NCBI GenBank assembly: GCA_030152105.1
Contig: JASLIH010000025.1
Location: 1-8,923 of the forward strand
Source of the DNA: Actinomycetes bacterium
GTDB taxonomy: Bacteria > Actinomycetota > CALGFH01
Direction of reading: 5' to 3'
Length of the DNA: 8,923 bases
This document shows, in pieces, positions 4,617 through 8,923 of the stretch; within the stretch, counting starts at the first letter, position 1, and every line of letters starts with the position of its first letter. Under the pieces are notes generated by a model that saw nothing but the letters and a program-made list of their open reading frames with translations, was not told the origin of the DNA and did no database searches. Made by a program: the position numbers and the translations under genes.

Positions 4617-4678
4617 GTGACCGTGGTTGACCGTGAGGAACCGCGAGCGTCCGTCCGGGATGGCACGCAGATGGCACG
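4617..4678 (+). repeat. Arm-type repeat cluster next to tRNA-Thr(GGT)-like core
   Basis: GACCGTGGTTGACCGTGA (4619-4636) contains GACCGTG twice at 10-bp spacing (4619 and 4629) and the GTGGTTGACCG word shared with 706-746. TGGCACG occurs at 4661-4667 and 4672-4678, 11 bp apart, the same word and spacing as at 2179-2197. The order (core, GTGGTTG word, TGGCACG pair) is the same as at the 2044-2212 site. Confidence 0.6.
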
Positions 4679-5190
4679 GTCGAGCACGGGTCCAGCCTGC
4701 CCGGCTGTTGGCAAGCTCCAGGCCGAGGACCCCGCCTGGGGTCAAGGGCGGTCGGAGGCCGTCGCGGAGCGATGCGAGCGGGAGCGAGCACCCTTGGTGC
4801 TGGGCGGGGTGGCCGAGGATCCGCCCTGCCGGGCAGGCGGAACCCATGGGTCGGCGCTACGTCGGCGTGTCAGGTCGCGCATTCCCATCGTCGGCGGGGT
4901 GCTCACCACTGGCCTCCGTGTCCCTACGGAGTGTCTCATGCTCGGTGGCGATCGAAGACGCTCTGTTCGTGGTCGTGCGGTCGTCGCCGGTGCTATCAAG
5001 GCCCTGGGGAACTGGGCCTTCAACCCCGGCCAGTCTGCCTGATCCGCGCGAGGCGATCCGCAGCGACAATCACCCCAATTGTTTCGGCAGTGTTCGCCTG
5101 TTGGCCCGTGCCGCCTTCGAGGTCGCCGTTCGCCTACCGGCCCATCCCGACCTAGTGCGACCCGGTCGGGGGCTGACCATGCTGGTAGGC
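4679..5190. other. Gene-free stretch with hairpins
   Basis: No convincing gene lies here; several open frames exist on both strands but have no ribosome site or domain. At 4695-4715 GCCTGCCCGGCTGTTGGCAA resembles 2275-2292 with a three-base insertion, so the similarity between the Ala(TGC) and Thr sites may extend beyond the arm repeats. Hairpins: GACCCC-GCCT-GGGGTC (4728-4743), a bulged CCGCCCTGC-CGG-GCAGGCGG (4823-4842 region), and CCCGACC/GGTCGGG (5146-5152 with 5164-5170). It may be eroded element DNA. Confidence 0.4.
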
Positions 5191-5224
5191 GTCCGGGGGG
5201 AGCCGCAACGGGCTCCCCCCGGAC
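5191..5224 (-). terminator. Strong intrinsic-type hairpin after the sialidase-like gene
   Basis: A perfect 14-bp stem, GTCCGGGGGGAGCC (5191-5204) with its complement (5211-5224), closes a six-base GCAACG loop, 7 nt after the stop codon of the leftward sialidase-like gene. There is no U-tract, as is usual for actinobacterial hairpin terminators. Position and strength make transcription termination the obvious role, possibly in both directions. Confidence 0.85.
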
Positions 5225-5231
5225 CAGTCAC

Positions 5232-6875
5232 CTACTTCCGCTCGACGTTGGTGAAGATGTCGGTCTCGCCGATGCCGGTCTGGTTGAAGGCGCTGTTGCG
5301 GCCGTCGGTCCAGACCGGGTAGACGGCCTTGTCCGAGGCGGCGATGCCGTTGTAGTCGCCGATGAACGCGCCCGAGGTGAAGAACCCGAGGTCGGGGTTC
5401 CACGACTGGCTGGAGATCTGGAAGGTCGTCCAGGAGCGGCCGTCGTTGCCGGAGGTGGCCTGCCAGGTGTCGATGTTGCGGTTGGCTGGGTCGCGGCGGC
5501 GGTCGAACCAGATCGCTTGGAAGTCCCCGGACGGGGTCGCGTCGATCCAGGGGAAGAACTGGTCGTTGCGGGCTGGCGGGCCGGGCGCGTTGGCGGTGGC
5601 GGTGCTCAGGACCTTGGCGTCCGACCAGGTCAGCCCGTGGTCACGGGAGACCTGGTAGGTGACGTCGCCGCCCGAGGAGGCCTGGTTGAGGTAGTTCGTG
5701 TAGACGAACACGATCGCGCCGCTGCGCTCGTTGATCGCGAACGCGAGGGTGTTGGGCGCGCGGAACACGGTCGGTGGCAGCACGTCGCCGGGGTCGGGGT
5801 TGTCGGCGAACTGGCCCGGCTTGTCGATGTGGACCGGGGAGGCCAGGAAGGTCGCGCCGCCGTCGGTCGACTTCTGGAAGCGGAAGCCGTGGTCGATCGA
5901 GCTGTTGCACTCCTCAAGGATGTAGCCGACATCCAGGGTGCCGTCCGGCTCGACCTTGGGCACGCTGAACTGGTTGGCCGACTCGCCGAGCCCGCCGCTG
6001 CCGGGGGCATCAGGCACCACCGAGGCTTGGGCGAAGGTGGCGAGCAGCGGGTTGGTGGTCGGCACCGAGTCGGTGCTGGCGACCTGGATGGGGCAGAAGT
6101 CGCTGGACCCGTCGGGCGCGATGTGGAACTTGGTCCAGGTCACATAGATGCGGCCGTAGTGTGGGCTGCTGGGGTGGTTGTCGACGGTGAGGTACTCCTT
6201 GTCGTGGAAGACCGACTCATCGACGGTGCCGTTGGCGTAGTCGAAGTTGGTGACCACTCGCGCCGCCTGCCGGCCCGGGGTCCAGGTCTTGCCGTTGTCG
6301 ACCGACTTGAAGAGCTGGACCTCGGAGAACGGCAACGCCCGGAAAAAGCAGAGCTGGGTCAGGTAGAAGGCGTGGTCGCGGCGGCTGTAGGCGACCGCGG
6401 GGTCGCCGCCACTGCAGAAGTCGCGGGTGCCGCCGAACTGCGGCGTGACCCGGGTGCTCTTCCAGCTCTTGCCGCCGTCGGCGGTGCGCATGACCACCAC
6501 GCCGCCGCTGACGTAGTCGTTGGCGGCCGCGACCGCCACCAGCGGGTCGGCGCGGCTGTAGTCGACCGCGGTCTCGTTCTGCGGCATCGGTGGGAACGAG
6601 TCGTCGTTCATCTGGAGGTTGCGAAGCCCGGTCGAGCTGGCGGCCGCGCCGGCCGCCTGGCCCTTGACGCGGGCGCTGCGCACGGTGGTCGCGTCTGGCG
6701 CCTGGGCGCGGACGCCGTTGGAGATACCGCCGCTGAACCGCTGGACGTGCAGCACCCAGCGGGGCGTCTTGACCGAGGCCGGGGTGGGGGGAGCGGCCGA
6801 ACCGGACGACGCGACCAGCGCCAGCACGACGGCCAGGACTGACACCACAGGCAGGACGATCCGCAAGCGACGCAT
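5232..6875 (-). CDS. Secreted sialidase-like Asp-box (BNR) beta-propeller protein
   Basis: The 547-residue product starts at ATG 6875 with AGGAG (6882-6886) 6 nt upstream. A Sec signal peptide is clear: MRRLR, a hydrophobic core to about residue 22, then SSGSAA with cleavage near residue 28, so the protein is exported. The mature part carries five Asp-box/BNR motifs (S/T-x-D-x-G-x-x-W/F): TADGGKSW (131), SVDNGKTW (191), STDGGATF (336), SRDHGLTW (410) and the variant SGNDGRSW (475). These mark blades of a sialidase-superfamily propeller. FHDKEYLTVDNHPSSPHYG (223-241) and FIGDYNGIAASDKAVYPVWT (504-523) are motifs recurring in secreted actinobacterial members. The classical sialidase FRIP motif and Arg triad were not recognised, so true exo-sialidase activity is doubtful; a glycan- or matrix-binding or other hydrolase role is possible. 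It is monocistronic with its own terminator. Confidence 0.9.
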   Translation of the reverse strand: MRRLRIVLPVVSVLAVVLALVASSGSAAPPTPASVKTPRWVLHVQRFSGGISNGVRAQAPDATTVRSARVKGQAAGAAASSTGLRNLQMNDDSFPPMPQNETAVDYSRADPLVAVAAANDYVSGGVVVMRTADGGKSWKSTRVTPQFGGTRDFCSGGDPAVAYSRRDHAFYLTQLCFFRALPFSEVQLFKSVDNGKTWTPGRQAARVVTNFDYANGTVDESVFHDKEYLTVDNHPSSPHYGRIYVTWTKFHIAPDGSSDFCPIQVASTDSVPTTNPLLATFAQASVVPDAPGSGGLGESANQFSVPKVEPDGTLDVGYILEECNSSIDHGFRFQKSTDGGATFLASPVHIDKPGQFADNPDPGDVLPPTVFRAPNTLAFAINERSGAIVFVYTNYLNQASSGGDVTYQVSRDHGLTWSDAKVLSTATANAPGPPARNDQFFPWIDATPSGDFQAIWFDRRRDPANRNIDTWQATSGNDGRSWTTFQISSQSWNPDLGFFTSGAFIGDYNGIAASDKAVYPVWTDGRNSAFNQTGIGETDIFTNVERK

Positions 6876-6924
6876 GGGCTGCTCCTCTCGACACACACAA
6901 GGTCCGGATGTCGGGTGCGGTGCG

Positions 6925-6948
6925 GCGGCGCGCGGGTACGCGCGCCGC
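6925..6948. promoter_or_regulatory. Perfect hairpin in the leader of the sialidase-like gene
   Basis: GCGGCGCGCG (6925-6934), loop GGTA, and CGCGCGCCGC (6939-6948) form a 10-bp perfect stem 50 nt upstream of the sialidase-like start codon. It may lie in the 5' untranslated leader or act as an operator-like palindrome. No T-tract follows, so a terminator for the upstream gene is less likely. No convincing -35/-10 pair was found between 6950 and 7160. A seven-G run (6987-6993, minus strand) is the only other notable feature. Confidence 0.5.
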
Positions 6949-7161
6949 TCGCCTGGCCGCATCGCCTTGGCCGATCGGGCACGATACCCCCCCAAGTTCG
7001 CCAAAAGGGCAGAACGCATCTTATGGCGTCACAGACCCGACAGGAAGCCCCAATCCGCAAACCGTTGCGCGCACACGGAACGGCGCGGCGGCCGCTCGCG
7101 GCACCGGCGACCTGCGCCGGGGCCGATCGATCAACAGATCAAGGGCCTGAAGCTGAACCAG

Positions 7162-7677
7162 CTAGTCGGCCGCCAACACCCCAGCGACGAAGGCCGCCTT
7201 CCCGGCGGTGTACGCCTGCCGGTCACTGGCGAACCGCTCGCCAAGCCTACGTTTCACCTCGGCGTAGGACGCGCGAGCATCCGGATTGATCCGCAGCCGA
7301 TCCTGGAAGGCCAGGTACCGGCGCCACTTCTCGCTGTAGTGGGGGACGACATGAACATGGCCAATCCGGTGGGCTGGCCGGTCCTCCAGCACAAACAGCA
7401 GCCCACCGCTGTCGCCCTTGTCACCACGGAACTGGTAGCCCAACCGCTCGATGGCCGGGACGGCCTGGTCAGGGTCGGTGGTGGGTGCGAGGCCGACGGC
7501 AAGATCCAGGATCGGCTTGGCTACGAGTCCGGGCACGGCGGTTGAGCCGACATGTTCGACGGCGACGGCCCGTTCCCCGAGCGCGCCACGCAGCTCGGCC
7601 GCGAGTCGCTCGAACGCTGCTGGCCATCCGGGGTCGCTGTCGACCAGGCGGACCTGCCCGTAGGTCAACCCGAGCAT
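7162..7677 (-). CDS. GrpB-family protein (nucleotidyltransferase fold)
   Basis: From ATG 7677 the protein has 171 residues and covers the whole GrpB (DUF157) domain. LTYGQVRLVDSDPGWPAAFERLAAEL is followed by the signature VEHVGSTAVPGLVAKPILDL (40-59), whose GS motif, K54 and D58 match the nucleotidyltransferase-like core. Then come GYQFRGDKGDSGGLLF, the conserved HRIGHVHVV (103-111) and YLAFQDRLRINPDARASYAEVKRRL. The substrate of most family members is unknown; some are fused to dephospho-CoA kinase, and others occur as free-standing proteins. The frame is open to 7782; ATG 7698 and GTG 7782 are possible starts, but no start has a good ribosome site, and 7677 fits the family's usual beginning. 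It lies 128 nt from the truncated integrase and 286 nt from the sialidase-like gene, all on the same strand, with no sign of tight coupling. Confidence 0.88.
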   Translation of the reverse strand: MLGLTYGQVRLVDSDPGWPAAFERLAAELRGALGERAVAVEHVGSTAVPGLVAKPILDLAVGLAPTTDPDQAVPAIERLGYQFRGDKGDSGGLLFVLEDRPAHRIGHVHVVPHYSEKWRRYLAFQDRLRINPDARASYAEVKRRLGERFASDRQAYTAGKAAFVAGVLAAD

Positions 7678-7805
7678 GGTGTCATCGAAGCGGTGCATGC
7701 AACCAGTGTGCGCGGGCGCTATGCACGCGGCTACCAGCCTGGGCGCCAGGCCGGCCTTGAACGTGGTACAGAACGTCCTCACGAGCAGATGTCTAGAACA
7801 CCCTC

Positions 7806-8720
7806 CTAGCTCCCATCCGGTCGGCTGGACAGCACGGTCCTGGTCCCGGTGCCCACATGGTTGCCGCCCCCGGGGCCGGCGAACACCAGCGCATCAGGAT
7901 CGGCACCGGGTGGGAGCTGGCTGCGGATGGCCTCGACCACGAGGGTGGCGAGCGGGATCTCGCGGATGCCGGCGTCGCTCTTGGGGTGGGGCTTGAAGCC
8001 GCTGCCGAAGCGGCCGGCTTGGTAGCGCACGTCAACCACCTGGAGCACGGGCGGGATTCGGTCCAGGTGGAGCCGCCGCCGGCGCAGCCCGGCGAACTCG
8101 CCGAACCGCAGCCCGGTGCCGAGCAGCGCCAGCACGTGATCCCACCAGAACAGCGGGCAGGAGGCGAGCAGCCGGCCGGCTTCCTCGGCCGTGTAGGCCC
8201 GCCGCTTGGCCTGCCCCAGGACCTTCTCGGGGTCGGCCCGTCGCTTGGGCGGTGGCACGCGGCGCAACGGGTTCGCTGTGACGGCGCCTTCATCCTCGGC
8301 CAGCTGGAGGATGCGGAACAGAATCGAGCGACAGGCCATAAGGCTTTCGTAGCCGAGCTTGTTGGGGAGCTGGTTATGCCACTGGCGGATCAGCATGGGC
8401 TGGATCGCCTCGATGGGACGGTCGCCGAAGAAGGGGCGCACGTGGCGCCGAAGCCGGATCTCGGTGGCGGCCAGCGTGGTCGGGCTGCGGCTGGGGTCGG
8501 TCGACCAGACCGCCCACCACTCGTCCGCCCACCGGCTGAATGGGAGCCGGCCGCGGCGGCGCCCTTGCCAGGTGTTGTGGCTCATCTCCAACCGTTTCTC
8601 GGCAACCAGGTCGAGCGCTTCGTCCTTGGTGGCGACCGTCTTGGCGCCTTGGGAGCCGTCGTCCAGGCGCCATGCGACCTGGTAGCGGTTGCCGCGCTTG
8701 CGCCAGTTCACCGACCCCAT
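7806..8720 (-). pseudogene. int: Tyrosine site-specific integrase, C-terminally truncated
   Basis: The 304-residue product starts at ATG 8720 with GGGAAGG (8726-8732) 5 nt upstream. Domains in order: an N-terminal AP2-like arm-binding part (NRYQVAWRLDDGSQGAKTVA, residues 11-30, to about 50); a SAM-like core-binding domain (59-158: FSRWADEWWAVW, LRRHVRPFFGDRPIEAI, RSILFRILQLAEDEGAVTAN); and the start of the catalytic domain (171 on). The catalytic Arg I is R205 in GTGLRFGE and the beta-strand Lys is K247 in HPKSDAGIREIPL. After RTVLSS the frame ends in RPDGS-stop. Box II (His-x-x-Arg), the following His/Trp and the nucleophilic Tyr are missing; about 100 residues are lost and no continuation is seen in other frames. 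It should be unable to cut DNA. Intact relatives insert at tRNA genes, which fits the tRNA-half sites in this window. Whether it or a sister enzyme made those sites is unknown. Confidence 0.85.
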
Positions 8721-8923
8721 CAGGGCCTTCCCGCCTCGAGCTGGGGGACGGGGTTCGGTGGACCCGGTCGTCGCGGCGCATTTGCAGGCCGCTGGGTGCT
8801 GCTGGCGGGTAGGCACGTCTCCTGACATGGCCGGGAGCGGCTGGGGCGGTTCTCGTTGGATAACGTGACAGCCGGGCTGGCGCTCACTGGGGGCTCCCCG
8901 AGGTGTCGCCACGCACGACAGAA
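8721..8923. other. Upstream region of the integrase, no gene assigned
   Basis: The integrase frame stays open upstream to a GTG at 8912, but these 64 codons lack family similarity and read as non-coding. Many integrases of this kind follow a small excisionase gene. A short minus-strand frame ending at about 8883 (SVVRGDTSGSPQ, then TGA) enters from the right edge and could be the tail of such a gene, but it is too short to assign. Confidence 0.3.

Noticed and set aside
5079..6842. 587-codon open frame on the plus strand
   Set aside because: It is antisense to the sialidase-like gene. Its Val/Gly/Arg-rich composition is the mirror of GC-rich third positions, and it has no ribosome site or domain.
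7857..8825. 322-codon open frame on the plus strand
   Set aside because: It is antisense to the integrase, which has clear domains on the minus strand.
1..8923. CRISPR array, integron attC sites, insertion-sequence transposase or rRNA
   Set aside because: No regularly spaced repeats of 25-40 bp, no attC-like paired R/L boxes, no transposase frame and no rRNA sequence were seen. The repeats present are short arm-type words.

Overview
The window looks like chromosomal DNA from a high-GC actinobacterium (Actinomycetota), probably a little-studied soil lineage. GC is high throughout, third codon positions are GC-rich, GTG and TTG starts occur with GGAGG-type ribosome sites, and the protein families are typical of that phylum. 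Coding density is low. Nine protein genes or gene remnants, mostly single and monocistronic, are separated by gaps of 250 to 900 bases.

Layout, left to right: the start of a GAF-domain sensor protein running off the left edge (1-387, minus); a DUF3465 lipoprotein (857-1249, minus) with a small 54-residue ORF upstream of it (1471-1635, minus); an HNH endonuclease-like gene (2418-2777, plus); a VOC/glyoxalase-fold protein (3036-3476, plus); a GNAT N-acetyltransferase (3770-4351, minus, TTG start); a secreted Asp-box/BNR sialidase-like beta-propeller (5232-6875, minus) followed by a strong hairpin terminator; a GrpB-family nucleotidyltransferase-like protein (7162-7677, minus); and a tyrosine integrase (7806-8720, minus) that stops before the catalytic His-x-x-Arg and Tyr boxes.

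The most unusual content is in the gaps. At least five, probably six, places carry what reads as the 3' half of a tRNA gene without its 5' half. Each starts at the anticodon loop, and most fade at the T arm. They resemble Ala(GGC) at 797-822, Val(CAC) at 1883-1927, Ala(TGC) at 2044-2069, a Ser-type T arm at 2778-2804, Gly(CCC) at 3486-3517 and Thr(GGT) at 4544-4566. Each is followed, on its anticodon side, by short direct repeats that look like arm-type sites of a tyrosine integrase (GTGGTTGACCG, TGGCACGG or GGACAGCG words at 10-11 bp spacing). The repeats are shared between sites. Three of the fragments lie directly or almost directly after the stop codon of a cargo gene and point at it.

The simplest reading is an integration hotspot: a graveyard of attachment-site junctions left by integrase-driven elements of the kind represented by the truncated integrase. 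The odd part is that different tRNA types lie within 4 kb, each coupled to one or two cargo genes (DUF3465, HNH, VOC, GNAT). This raises the possibility of a cassette-like accretion system that uses tRNA halves as its attachment sites. The fragments and repeats are seen in the sequence. The tRNA identities come from recalled tRNA consensus, and the cassette model is inference.
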